DNA of 64,000 nt, taken from NCBI GenBank assembly GCA_937905985.1, contig CALCWC010000087.1, positions 27,281 to 91,280 of the forward strand, in the 5' to 3' direction. The notes beneath the pieces were generated by a model. That model did no database searches, was not told the origin of the DNA, and saw nothing but the letters and a program-made list of their open reading frames with translations. Origin of the DNA: an uncultured Verrucomicrobiales bacterium. Lineage in GTDB: Bacteria; Verrucomicrobiota; Verrucomicrobiia; Verrucomicrobiales; Akkermansiaceae. Shown one piece after another: positions 55,638 through 64,000 of this stretch. Each line of letters begins with the position of its first letter. Positions within the stretch are counted from its first letter, which is position 1. The position numbers and the translations under genes are program-made.

Positions 55638-58600
55638 ATGAAGAAGAGACTTTTGAACAAAATCGGGCGGCTGGTTGCCGGAATCGGTCTGCTGGGTGCA
55701 TCTGCATCCGCCGCGCAGGTTACCGAGAGCCCGGAGCGCGGTTTGGTGCGCATCAAGTTCGATGAGCCCATCGTCAGCCAAACCGTGGCGGCAACCGCAC
55801 GGGAGGCGAGATATTCGGAAAGTTTCGGGAAGCAGCTTGCCCCGCACGATTTGGGGCTGGACCTCTTTGAGGTGACGGGCGACCCCGCGCACCAGCCCAA
55901 GGTGCATTGGGAGGACCAGAACCGCCTGCTCATCGAGCCCGCGGAGGGCACGAGCGTGGCCACGGAGTTCCGCCTGGCGTTCAAGCCGGGCGTGACCTAC
56001 CTGAGCGGCAAGGAGCTGGCGCAGCGGGAATTCCGCTTCCACGCGCCGGACACCCACCTGTCTACGCAATATGTGGACAAGGGGATTTCGGGCACGGCGG
56101 TTATCGTCTATCCGTATCGCCAAATTACCAAGGAGGCCGCGGCGTTCTCCGCCACCAGCCCGGTGGAATACACCTTTGTGCAGCAGGTGCAAAAGAGCGG
56201 TAAAACCGTGGACGGCCGCACGGTGGCGGGCAAGGCCGCCCCCCTGCTCTTCAAGTGTGCACCGGACAAGTTCCGGCCCGGCGAAAGGAGCCTGGAGGAC
56301 ATGCGCGCGGTGGGACCGGACACGGTGTTGCCGGGCGCGGCGCTGGTGACCCCTGCGGAGCCGCTGCCGTACGGAACAAGATGGGAACTGAGGATGAAAC
56401 CCGCAAGCGGCAGCGGCCTGATTGGCGGTGAGCAATACGCCTCACCCGCCTACCCGGAGCTGCAAACCGAAGTGCGGGATGAAATAGCGGAACCGGAGGA
56501 AAAGGGGCAGAAGCCCTTCTATGCCGTTTCCGTGGGCTTCTCCCACAAGGTTACGGAGGAGGCCGCGCGCCAGGCCTTCCGCGACCTCGAAATCAGCATC
56601 GGCGGGGCCAAGTCCACCAACACGGCGGACGGCCGGCGCAAGACCATCGAAACCCCGCAGGGAACCTACACCTTCACCTTTGACCAGCTGATACAGGGCG
56701 ATGAGGAAACGCGCCCCGCCAACGGCAGGCGCGGCGGCAGCAAAGATGACCAGCAGGCGTACGACTGGCGCTACAAGGAGCCGGATGCCGTGGCGGGCTT
56801 CCGCATGCGGGTGGAGGCCCCCGCGCCCGCGCTCGCGGAATTCACCGTGAAGCCGGGCATAGCCGCCAAGCTGGGCAAGCCGCTCACGCGCGACCACGTG
56901 CACCGCATCAACCTCAACCCCGCCTGGCCCACCGTAGACCTGGGGCAGAGCGGGAATGAAGCCATCCACCGCCTGCCGTTCCGCGGCGAGCACAAGATGC
57001 GCCTGCGCTCCGCATGCAGCGGCGGCATCACCGCCACCGCCTACCACTGGGATGCGGAACACGCCCTGCAGGCGCTGGGACCTGTGACGCGATGCGTCAA
57101 CGCAGGGCCGGACTCCATGCACAAGTACGCCTTGGCCATCACCACGCAGCAAGTGCGCGCAGGCTTGGAGGACAAGGAAAATTTCAAATGGGCGCGCAGC
57201 CGGCAGCTGGAGGAAGCCATGGCGTACGCCGCCAACCGCGCACGCCTCCAGGGTGCGTGCGCCAAGGCCCACAAGTTCGAGCCGCAGCAGCTCGCGGCGG
57301 ATGAGCGCGGATTCTGCGACTGCACGGAGCACGTGCTGGACCTGGACACCCTCACCGCCGGCAACACCAAGGCCGGGCTCTATCTCATTGTGCTGGACAT
57401 CAAGCCCAGCGCCGCCGTGCTGGCCGCCGCCAAGGCGGTGGGCGTGGAGGAAAGCGATTTGACCCTGCACGCGGAATACGCGGTGATGGTTTCCGACCTG
57501 CAGCTTGCCTGCCCGCAGGGAGCGGGCATGATACTGGTGAGCGACCGCCTGACCGGGAAGCCGGTGGAGGCGGGGCGCGCGGTGCTGCACTACTCCAGCG
57601 GTGAATGGAGGAAGCGCAAGAAACACCAGGCGGAGTGCAGCATTGCCCAGGGTATGGCGCGCCCGCTGTGCAAGGAGGAGCCGGAGGGCCAGGTGCAAAC
57701 GGATGCCGTGCTGGTCTGCGCCGGGGAGGACTACCTGGTGGAGGATTCCCGCGCCTCCGAATCCCTGGGCTACTTGCGGATTGCACAGGACGACACAACG
57801 GAAAGGGAGCATGAGCTCCAGGCCCAGCTCTTCTGCGACAACACGCTCTACCGCCCCGGTGACACCGTGCATGTGCGCGGCGTCATCCGTGTGTGCAGCA
57901 CCCTCAGCAACACCTCCCTGCCCAAGATGAAGGAGGCTACCATCACCGTCAAGAAACCGTCCGGCGAGGCTTTGAAGAAGGAGACACTGGCGGTGGACGA
58001 ATTCGGCTGCGTGGCGTACGACTTCACGCTGCCGGAGGGGGAGGAGGATGTGACCGGCCCCTACCGGATCCTGCTGGCGGACGGGAATAAGGTGCTGGTC
58101 TCCTGCACGGTCCGCGCGGAGGTGTACCGCCGAGACGCCTTCGAGTTCACCGCCAAGTGCGAGGTGGAGCGCGTGTCCCCCAAAACCGCCAAGCTCTGCA
58201 TCGCCGCCAGGGACCTCAACGGCGCCCCCCTCTCCAACGCCAAGCTGCATCTCCGGCTGAGCTCGGACATGAAGCTGGATTGCGCGGAGACGGTGGACGC
58301 CACGCTGGATGCCAAGGGCTGCCATGAGATGACCGTCAAGCTCTCCCCCAAGGAGGGAGACACCGCCAACAGCCACTCCATAGACGTCACCGGCACCATC
58401 ACCAACGACCGCGAGGAGGTGCGCCGCTTCTCCTGCTGCGGGAGTTTCCACAACGCGGATTTCTATTGCATGCGTGACGAGGACACACTGCGCTTGTACG
58501 ATGCCCGCTCCGATGAGAAGAAGCCTCTGGCGCGCGAGCAGAAGGTGCATCTGCTGCTCAAGGGGCGGGATGTAGTGGAGCGCATTGAGCTGCCCAACGG

Positions 58601-61600
58601 CTTCTCCGCCACGCGCAAGGGAGAGGTGACCGTGTGGGAGGGCGACCTCACCGTGCCCGCCAATGCAGAGTTCTCCACCCCCATGAAGCTCCGCGGGCAT
58701 GTGAACGCCTACAAGAAAGACGGGAAGCCCCACGAGCTCGAGAAACTGGAGCTCACCATCAGTGGAACGGACCCGGAGGGACACTCCTTTGCAAATACCG
58801 CCAGAATCTCGGAATACGAGTTGGCGGAAGAACAGGGGAAGGAGGAGTTCTCCCTGGTTGAAAGCAAGGACTGGCGCAGCTGCAGCTTGAGCTCCGACAC
58901 GCCCGGCAGCGCCTTCGCCATTGTTGCCAGCGGCGCGAACAGCGTGCGCTCCCTGCTGCTGCCCGTTGAGTGCGGCAAGCACCCCGTGGACCTGAAGCTC
59001 ACGCCGCAGGAGACCGGAAACCTGAGCGTGCTGGCGGTGATGCCCGTGAAGGACGCCAAGGGGCTCTACACACGGTATGCGTATGATAGCGCCTACCTGG
59101 AAATCCCGAACCCGCAGCGCAAGCTGCAGGTGAAACTGGAGCTGCCGCAGGATGCCTGCCGCCCCGGCGCGGAGGTGAAGCTCGGCGGCTCCGTGAGCCT
59201 GCCGGACGGCTCACCCGCCACCGCAGCCGTCACCTTCTACGCGGTGGACGAGGGTATACTCTCCGTCTCCGGCGGATACAAACTACCGGACTTGGAGCCC
59301 CAGTTCACCATCGGCTCCCAACACCTCTCCTTCTCGAACCACCGCAGCATGTACGAGGACACCGGTTCCGATATGGAATACTTCATGCTGGAGCTGATGG
59401 ACGGCGTGTGGAACGGCGAGTGCATCAGCCGCAAGGACGACCGCGGTTCCTTCTCCGGCCGCGTGCCCAACCACCACCGCCTCAGGGTCGCCAAGCGCGC
59501 CGTGTGCGGTGCCGCGGCCAACGGCGACATGATGGCTATGGAGGAGGCCGCGCCCGCTGCCGCCGTGCCTTGCGTGATGGATGACGTTGACGGATTAGAA
59601 GAAGACGACGATGGGGATGCCGCCATGCCCACTCCGGTTGCGCAATGCAGCATGGGGGATGATGAGGAGGACGACGAGGGCGGCGACGACTCGCTCGGGC
59701 CGTCCGCCAAGCCGCGCCTGCGCACCAACTTTGTGCCGGTGGCGGTGTGGCAGGCATCCCTGCCCGTGGACGCGCAGGGGCGTTTCGAGACCGAGTGCAC
59801 GCTGCCGGACACGCTGACCACCTACCGCGTGTTCGCCGTGGCGGTGGACGACAGCGGCAACCGCTTCGGCGGCACGGAGGGCAAGCTGCAGGTGAACCAG
59901 CCCGTGATGCTCACCCCCGGCACTCCGTTCTTCATGAGCACGGGGGACAAGCTCGTCCTGCCCCTCACCGTCACCAACAACACGGATGCCGAAGGCACCT
60001 GGAAGGTGAAGTTGGATACCACCGCCGACACGCAGGAAATCCGCCTGGCCGCCCACGCCACCGGCACTCTCAAGTTTGAGGTGGAGGCCACGCAGGAGGG
60101 CGAGTGCACGCTCAATTGGACCGCCACCGCCAAGAACGGCGCGGATGCCGTGCAGGGCACCTTCCCCGTGCGCTTCCCCGCGCCGCTGCTCAAGGAGGCG
60201 CACCACCTGGTGCTGTCCAAGGGCACGGAGACGCTGAAGCCCGCGGCGCTGCTGGCACCGGAGCTGGCCGGGTCCACGCGCGGCGAGATGGAGATTGCGC
60301 TTTCCGCCAACCCGCTGCTGCACCTGGCCGGCTGCATGGATTTTGTGCTGGGCTACCCGTACGGCTGCACAGAGCAGACCGCCACCGGGCTGCTGCCCTG
60401 GCTGCTGTACGACCGCCTGGCACCCATCTGCCCGCGCATGGCGGAAACCCCGCCCGCCAAGGCGCACGAGCTGGTGGTGAAGAGCATTGAGCGAATCCTC
60501 CGCCGCCAGAAGAGGGACGGCGGGCTCGGCTACTGGGACGATGCGCGCGAATCCTGCCTCTGGGCCTCCGCCCACGCCGCCTTCGTGCTGGATATCGCCG
60601 CCGCCTGCGGGTACGAGCTGCCCAAGCCCAAGTGGGACGCCCTGCGCGCCTACCTGCGCAAGGAAAGCCAGCACAAGAAGTACAGGGAACGCACGGATGC
60701 CACCACGCGTTTCCAGGTAGCCCGCGTGCTGCGCGACGATGCGGGCGTGAAGCGCGCCCTCAAGGAGCTGGTGCGCGAGGACGACAAGACGCAGGAGGAC
60801 GCCTCCTGGTACGTGAGCATGTGGCATCCGCGCTCCGTGCAGGCGGATCTCCGCCTCATCGCGGATATGGAGAAGGCGCCCGCCAAGCGGCATGAGGCCT
60901 TCATCTCCTGGCTGCGCTCGCGCGGGCACGACTACCGCCACACCACCACCTGGGAGAGCGCGTGGACGCTTATCGCCCTTCACGAATATCTGCGCCGCGA
61001 GCCCGCCGCCAATGCACCCGCCACCGTCACCACGGCGGACGGCTCGTCCATGACCCTCGGCAACGGCATCACCACCCTCGCGCTCGTCAAGCGCGGCAGC
61101 AAGCTCGGTGACTGCACCGCCGCCTACACCTGCACGGATGGCACCGCCTATGCCGTGGTGCGCGCCAAGGCCCAGCCGGACCAGACCGAATACCCCGGCG
61201 TGGTGGAGAAGGGATTGCAGGTCACCCGCCTGTACGAGAAGAAGGACGCGGACGGCGTGTGGCGCCCCGCCAGGGACTTCAACGTGGGCGACGTGGTGCG
61301 CGTGACGCTCACCTGCGCCAAGCCCGCCAGGGATTTGGAGTACTTTGTGCTGGAGGACTACCTGCCCTCCTGCATGGAGGCGCTCAACCCCGCCATCCCC
61401 AGTCAGAGCGCCGGCCTGGAGCGCTGCGACTGGAGCGTCTGGTTCGACCACAAGGAGTACCTGGCGGACCGCGTGCGCGGCTTCTGCACCAAGTGGGGCG
61501 GACGTGATCTGCTCAACATGCGCTACTACGCCCGCGTGAAGCGCGCCGGAACCTCCACCGCGCCCCCCGCCCAGGCTCAGCTCATGTATGAACCCCAAAT

Positions 61601-61640
61601 GTACGGCCTCTCACCCAACACCGTGATTCAAAGCAAGTAA
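55638..61640 (+). CDS. alpha-2-macroglobulin family protein
   Basis: A 2000-residue protease trap. The signal peptide (MKKRLLNKIGRLVAGIGLLG ... SASAA) is followed by a chain of macroglobulin-like domains (about 30-1300), an unusual acidic low-complexity segment (about 1310-1360, DDVDGLEEDDDGD then DDEEDDEGGDD), the A2M domain (RTNFVPVAVWQASLPVD, about 1365) and the thioester domain with YPYGCTEQT, in which Cys1577 and Gln1580 would form the reactive bond. C-terminal receptor-like parts follow. Host-associated bacteria use such proteins to trap proteases in the periplasm; its usual partner, penicillin-binding protein 1C, is absent here. Confidence 0.92.
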   Translation: MKKRLLNKIGRLVAGIGLLGASASAAQVTESPERGLVRIKFDEPIVSQTVAATAREARYSESFGKQLAPHDLGLDLFEVTGDPAHQPKVHWEDQNRLLIEPAEGTSVATEFRLAFKPGVTYLSGKELAQREFRFHAPDTHLSTQYVDKGISGTAVIVYPYRQITKEAAAFSATSPVEYTFVQQVQKSGKTVDGRTVAGKAAPLLFKCAPDKFRPGERSLEDMRAVGPDTVLPGAALVTPAEPLPYGTRWELRMKPASGSGLIGGEQYASPAYPELQTEVRDEIAEPEEKGQKPFYAVSVGFSHKVTEEAARQAFRDLEISIGGAKSTNTADGRRKTIETPQGTYTFTFDQLIQGDEETRPANGRRGGSKDDQQAYDWRYKEPDAVAGFRMRVEAPAPALAEFTVKPGIAAKLGKPLTRDHVHRINLNPAWPTVDLGQSGNEAIHRLPFRGEHKMRLRSACSGGITATAYHWDAEHALQALGPVTRCVNAGPDSMHKYALAITTQQVRAGLEDKENFKWARSRQLEEAMAYAANRARLQGACAKAHKFEPQQLAADERGFCDCTEHVLDLDTLTAGNTKAGLYLIVLDIKPSAAVLAAAKAVGVEESDLTLHAEYAVMVSDLQLACPQGAGMILVSDRLTGKPVEAGRAVLHYSSGEWRKRKKHQAECSIAQGMARPLCKEEPEGQVQTDAVLVCAGEDYLVEDSRASESLGYLRIAQDDTTEREHELQAQLFCDNTLYRPGDTVHVRGVIRVCSTLSNTSLPKMKEATITVKKPSGEALKKETLAVDEFGCVAYDFTLPEGEEDVTGPYRILLADGNKVLVSCTVRAEVYRRDAFEFTAKCEVERVSPKTAKLCIAARDLNGAPLSNAKLHLRLSSDMKLDCAETVDATLDAKGCHEMTVKLSPKEGDTANSHSIDVTGTITNDREEVRRFSCCGSFHNADFYCMRDEDTLRLYDARSDEKKPLAREQKVHLLLKGRDVVERIELPNGFSATRKGEVTVWEGDLTVPANAEFSTPMKLRGHVNAYKKDGKPHELEKLELTISGTDPEGHSFANTARISEYELAEEQGKEEFSLVESKDWRSCSLSSDTPGSAFAIVASGANSVRSLLLPVECGKHPVDLKLTPQETGNLSVLAVMPVKDAKGLYTRYAYDSAYLEIPNPQRKLQVKLELPQDACRPGAEVKLGGSVSLPDGSPATAAVTFYAVDEGILSVSGGYKLPDLEPQFTIGSQHLSFSNHRSMYEDTGSDMEYFMLELMDGVWNGECISRKDDRGSFSGRVPNHHRLRVAKRAVCGAAANGDMMAMEEAAPAAAVPCVMDDVDGLEEDDDGDAAMPTPVAQCSMGDDEEDDEGGDDSLGPSAKPRLRTNFVPVAVWQASLPVDAQGRFETECTLPDTLTTYRVFAVAVDDSGNRFGGTEGKLQVNQPVMLTPGTPFFMSTGDKLVLPLTVTNNTDAEGTWKVKLDTTADTQEIRLAAHATGTLKFEVEATQEGECTLNWTATAKNGADAVQGTFPVRFPAPLLKEAHHLVLSKGTETLKPAALLAPELAGSTRGEMEIALSANPLLHLAGCMDFVLGYPYGCTEQTATGLLPWLLYDRLAPICPRMAETPPAKAHELVVKSIERILRRQKRDGGLGYWDDARESCLWASAHAAFVLDIAAACGYELPKPKWDALRAYLRKESQHKKYRERTDATTRFQVARVLRDDAGVKRALKELVREDDKTQEDASWYVSMWHPRSVQADLRLIADMEKAPAKRHEAFISWLRSRGHDYRHTTTWESAWTLIALHEYLRREPAANAPATVTTADGSSMTLGNGITTLALVKRGSKLGDCTAAYTCTDGTAYAVVRAKAQPDQTEYPGVVEKGLQVTRLYEKKDADGVWRPARDFNVGDVVRVTLTCAKPARDLEYFVLEDYLPSCMEALNPAIPSQSAGLERCDWSVWFDHKEYLADRVRGFCTKWGGRDLLNMRYYARVKRAGTSTAPPAQAQLMYEPQMYGLSPNTVIQSK

Positions 61641-61681
61641 ATCGCGAAAAGCCGTCTCCGCGCTGCGGGCATAGGCGCGAC

Positions 61682-61809
61682 AAGGGTAACGGTGGTGGTG
61701 CGATACGCACGCCCACACCGTATCCACCCCGCACGTGGGCGGGGTTATGTGCCGATACCCGTCTACGCCCTGCGGGCTACGCCGAGGCAGGCGTATCGGG
61801 CGTGGTTGG
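61682..61809. repeat. ~130-bp intergenic repeat, copy 1
   Basis: Begins AAGGGTAACGG and ends GGCGTATCGGGCGTGGTTG. It contains CGATACGCACGCCCACACCG and, near the end, GCGTATCGGGCGTGG, so its ends are inverted repeats of each other. No open reading frame with a recognisable product is seen. Confidence 0.75.
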
Positions 61810-61821
61810 GGGGGGGGTATT

Positions 61822-61915
61822 AATGGTAACGGATGTGGTGGGATGCGCACGCCGACCGTGTATCCACCCCGCCGTGGGCGGGGTTATGTGCCGAAACGTA
61901 TCGGGCGTGGTTGCC
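61822..61915. repeat. ~130-bp intergenic repeat, copy 2 (internally deleted)
   Basis: Begins AATGGTAACGGATGTGGTGG and ends CGTATCGGGCGTGGTTG. It lacks the ~35-bp middle segment (CCCGTCTACGCCCTGCGGGC and onward) that copies 1 and 3 share. A separate hairpin, CCCACGGC-TTAC-GCCGTGGG, follows at 61917-61936. The remaining 61937-62038 is GC-rich, with no gene seen. Confidence 0.7.
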
Positions 61916-62038
61916 CCCACGGCTTACGCCGTGGGCTGAAAAATGTGATCGCCGCTGCGCGGCTCAAGCGAGCGCGCCTAGCGGCGCGGGGAGGGGGATA
62001 GGCGTGGTTCCGCCGCCGCCCTGCGGGCTTCGGCGTGG

Positions 62039-62168
62039 TAAGGGTAACGGATGTGGTGGGATACGCACGCCCACACCGTATCCACCCCGCCGTGGGCGGG
62101 GTTGCGTGCCGATACCCGTCTACGCCCTGCGGGCTACGCCGAGGCAAGCGTATCGGGCGTGGTTGCCC
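62039..62168. repeat. ~130-bp intergenic repeat, copy 3
   Basis: Nearly identical to copy 1 (AAGGGTAACGGATGTGGTGG ... GCGTATCGGGCGTGGTTG). It abuts the promoter of the AlbA-like gene. Confidence 0.75.
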
Positions 62169-62179
62169 CCATTTTTGTG

Positions 62180-62208
62180 TTTCCATTTACGGCAGAAGAG
62201 TGTAGAAT
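62180..62208 (+). promoter_or_regulatory. promoter of the AlbA_2/GHKL protein gene
   Basis: TTTCCA (62180-62185, weak), a 17-bp spacer and TAGAAT (62203-62208). The box ends 7 nt before ATG 62216. Confidence 0.5.
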
Positions 62209-62215
62209 GCAGACT

Positions 62216-63919
62216 ATGCCCAATGATTGTCCACCAACGCCGGATTTTCTCCACAGGCTCATCATGCGATGGGAAAGCGAAACAGTGGAGTTCAAGAAGA
62301 CCCAACCGGGAGGGCACGATATATCCGAATATGTTTCCGCGCTTGCCAATGAAGCATATCTTGCCGGACATGAATGCGGATGGTATGTGATAGGCGTGGA
62401 CGACAAGACGCATCAGGTTGCCGGCACCGGGTACAAATCCAAGGCGGGGGAGTTGGATGCCCTTGTGCGGGACATCATGCAAAAAACAGGCTATGCTGCG
62501 GATTGCACCCCCTATGAAATGGACGCGGACGGAGAGAGGGTACTGGTGTTCCGTATTGCGGCGGCTAAACCGGGGATGCCTGTTTATTCCCAAGGGCATG
62601 CGTTTGGAAGGATGGGTGAGAACCTTTGCGCGCTGCCAAAGCACAAGGAGGACAAGATACGCTTTGCCGCAGGCCGATACGACTGGAGCGCCCAGATTGC
62701 GGAACAAGGCTGCCCGTCCGATTTGGATACCCGCGCCCTCCAGGTGGCCAGGCGTTTGTATATCTCGCGCAAACCTCATTTGGAACAGGAAATCAACAGG
62801 TGGTCGGAGATGGATTTCTTGGGGCGGCTCAATTTGTCGCGCAACGGCAAGCTCACGAATGCGGCGCTCCTCTTGCTGGGAAAACGGGAGGCCCTTCACA
62901 AAACCGGCTTGAACAACACGGAAATACGCTGGATATTGCGCAACCATCGGGATGATACCGTGGACTACGAGCATCTCCTGCCGCCTTTCCTCATTTCTGC
63001 GGATGCCGTGTATTCAAAGATTCGCAACACGATGTACCGGTACATGACCAACGAGGGGATTTTCCCCAAGGAGGTGCAGCGATACGACGAGTACACCCTG
63101 CGCGAAGCCATCAACAATGCCGTAGCCCACGCGGATTACATGAAGGACGAAACCATCGATGTGCTGGAGTACGAAAACGACCGCGTCATCATCTGCAATG
63201 CCGGCGAATTCCTGCCGGGCTCGCTCGCGAAGGTGCTCTCCTCCACCAAGCCGTGTTCGCAGTACAGGAACGCCTGCCTTGCAGGCGCCATGGTTGAACT
63301 GGACCTGATTGACAAGGTGGGCAGCGGCATCAGGACCATGTTCCACAAGCAGATTGAGCGTCTGTTCCCCGTGCCGGAGTACATCATCTCGGAAGGTCAC
63401 GTGCAGGTCACCATTCAGGGAAAGGTGCTTGACTACGCCTTTGCCTTCAATCTGTTCAAGAAAGAGCTGCAGCCGGAAGAAGTCTCCCTCCTGTATGATG
63501 TCTTCATGAAACGCAGGGTGGAAAAGGAAGGCGCGGATTTTCTCCGCTCCAAGGGGCTGATTACGGGCAGGTTCCCCCATATCAGGCTCGCATCCTTCCT
63601 GGGAGAGGGTACACGCGATACCGAGCTCGGTCAGAATATCCTCCGAAGGCAGGATATGTCCAAGGAGACCTACATTGCACACATCCGCGATCTTCTGCAA
63701 GACGAGCGCCCCCGTAGCAGAGCGGAAATCATCGCCGCCATCCAGCACCATTTCCCTGCCGATTTCATTCGGCACACTATGGAACGCAAAATGTCTCGTA
63801 TCCTTCACGATATGCTAGAAGCGGGGATTATTTCCAAAGTTGGTAGCACTAATGCTGCCAAATGGTCCATACCTTCGGCAAAGAAGCGGAACAATAGACC
63901 GACAATAGACCGACAATAG
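62216..63919 (+). CDS. Schlafen AlbA_2-domain ATP-binding regulator
   Basis: A 567-residue protein. N-terminal WESETVEFKKTQPGGHDISE and WYVIGVDDKTHQVAGTGY match Schlafen AlbA_2 nucleic-acid-binding domains (about 15-120). Residues ~280-400 resemble a GHKL ATPase (YTLREAINNAVAHADYMKDE, then IICNAGEFLPG). The C-terminal part is helical with winged-helix character. Such proteins are often transcriptional regulators or parts of mobile or defence loci. The start at 62216 follows the -10 box; a second in-frame ATG at 62207 overlaps it. The end of the frame lies inside the 11-bp tandem repeat, so the C-terminus depends on repeat number. Confidence 0.85.
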   Translation: MPNDCPPTPDFLHRLIMRWESETVEFKKTQPGGHDISEYVSALANEAYLAGHECGWYVIGVDDKTHQVAGTGYKSKAGELDALVRDIMQKTGYAADCTPYEMDADGERVLVFRIAAAKPGMPVYSQGHAFGRMGENLCALPKHKEDKIRFAAGRYDWSAQIAEQGCPSDLDTRALQVARRLYISRKPHLEQEINRWSEMDFLGRLNLSRNGKLTNAALLLLGKREALHKTGLNNTEIRWILRNHRDDTVDYEHLLPPFLISADAVYSKIRNTMYRYMTNEGIFPKEVQRYDEYTLREAINNAVAHADYMKDETIDVLEYENDRVIICNAGEFLPGSLAKVLSSTKPCSQYRNACLAGAMVELDLIDKVGSGIRTMFHKQIERLFPVPEYIISEGHVQVTIQGKVLDYAFAFNLFKKELQPEEVSLLYDVFMKRRVEKEGADFLRSKGLITGRFPHIRLASFLGEGTRDTELGQNILRRQDMSKETYIAHIRDLLQDERPRSRAEIIAAIQHHFPADFIRHTMERKMSRILHDMLEAGIISKVGSTNAAKWSIPSAKKRNNRPTIDRQ

Positions 63920-64000
63920 ACCGACAATAGACCGACAATAGACCGACAATAGACCGACAATAGACCGACAATAGACCGACAATAGACCGACAATAGACCG
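63889..64000. repeat. 11-bp tandem repeat (CGACAATAGAC)n to the window edge
   Basis: One degenerate unit at 63889 and nine perfect units from 63900 to 63998, continuing at the edge. The unit is 11 bp, not a multiple of three. It overlaps the end of the AlbA-like frame, whose stop TAG (63917-63919) falls inside the second perfect unit. Confidence 0.95.

Noticed and set aside
61611..62186. Open frames on both strands within the 61.6-62.2 kb repeat region
   Set aside because: They follow the repeat copies (shared GVDGYRH-like strings) and change with each copy; no start signal, signal peptide or motif is present.
63805..63993. A repetitive minus-strand frame with SVYCRSIVGLL units
   Set aside because: It is a translation of the 11-bp tandem repeat (33 bp = 11 codons); there is no other evidence for a gene.
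63889..64000. CRISPR array
   Set aside because: The units are 11 bp with no spacers; this is a tandem repeat.

Overview
The window is GC-rich DNA from a Gram-negative bacterium. I place it, by inference, in the Verrucomicrobiota close to Akkermansiaceae. The reasons are: two very large type V autotransporter proteases whose signal peptides both begin MKLHLP; many Sec, lipoprotein and Tat export signals; an ExbB-ExbD-ExbD-TPR operon; a secreted GH36-like glycosidase; and start codons that almost never have a Shine-Dalgarno sequence, even in front of ribosomal protein and RNA polymerase genes.

Layout. 1-1.8 kb: the 5' part of an S6-type autotransporter serine protease (minus strand, cut by the left edge) and tRNA-Gln. 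1.9-3.5 kb: fabD and a lipoprotein. 3.5-7.9 kb: a minus-strand operon (AsmA-like anchored protein, OB-fold protein, polyprenyl-phosphate sugar transferase, trmL, RNase H-like exonuclease). 8-10.2 kb: truA, an acidic lipoprotein, a GNAT acetyltransferase. 10.3-16.8 kb: an energised envelope operon (exbB, two exbD genes, an 1133-residue TPR protein, a 353-residue periplasmic protein). 16.9-23.1 kb: a secreted UGSC-like protein, a tiny lipoprotein, a GH36-like glycosidase divergent from a HGSNAT-like membrane acyltransferase, a 61-residue orphan, and a Sel1-like protein. 23.3-36.9 kb: the translation/transcription block tRNA-Thr, tuf, tRNA-Trp, secE, nusG, rplK, rplA, rplJ, rplL, rpoB, rpoC. 37-45.5 kb: a rhodanese-like membrane protein, a Gly/Trp/Arg-repeat exported protein, a DUF6941-like protein, a dnaX-ybaB-ABC efflux operon, and queE divergent from a low-molecular-weight phosphatase. 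45.6-51.3 kb: an 1887-residue autotransporter with an IdeS/Mac-like cysteine protease head. 51.4-55.5 kb: a two-gene module with a PARP/ART-like protein, a Tat-exported metallo-beta-lactamase-fold hydrolase, an orphan, a zinc metallopeptidase and an FHA protein. 55.6-61.6 kb: a 2000-residue alpha-2-macroglobulin. 61.6-62.2 kb: three non-coding copies of a ~130 bp repeat. 62.2-64 kb: a Schlafen AlbA_2/GHKL-type regulator ending in an 11-bp tandem repeat that runs off the right edge.

How the parts relate. The core block supplies translation elongation, secretion, antitermination, ribosomal proteins and RNA polymerase, and carries strong hairpins in its rplJ-rplL and rplL-rpoB gaps. The accessory genes point to a host-associated envelope: two proteases from families known to attack immunoglobulins, an alpha-2-macroglobulin protease trap, a glycosidase, and a proton-channel-driven envelope system.

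A recurring feature is promoter geometry. At thirteen genes a recognisable -10 hexamer, usually with a -35 hexamer 17 bp upstream, ends only 4-11 nt before the start codon, so these mRNAs are predicted to be leaderless or nearly so. All functions are read from sequence motifs; no database search was run.
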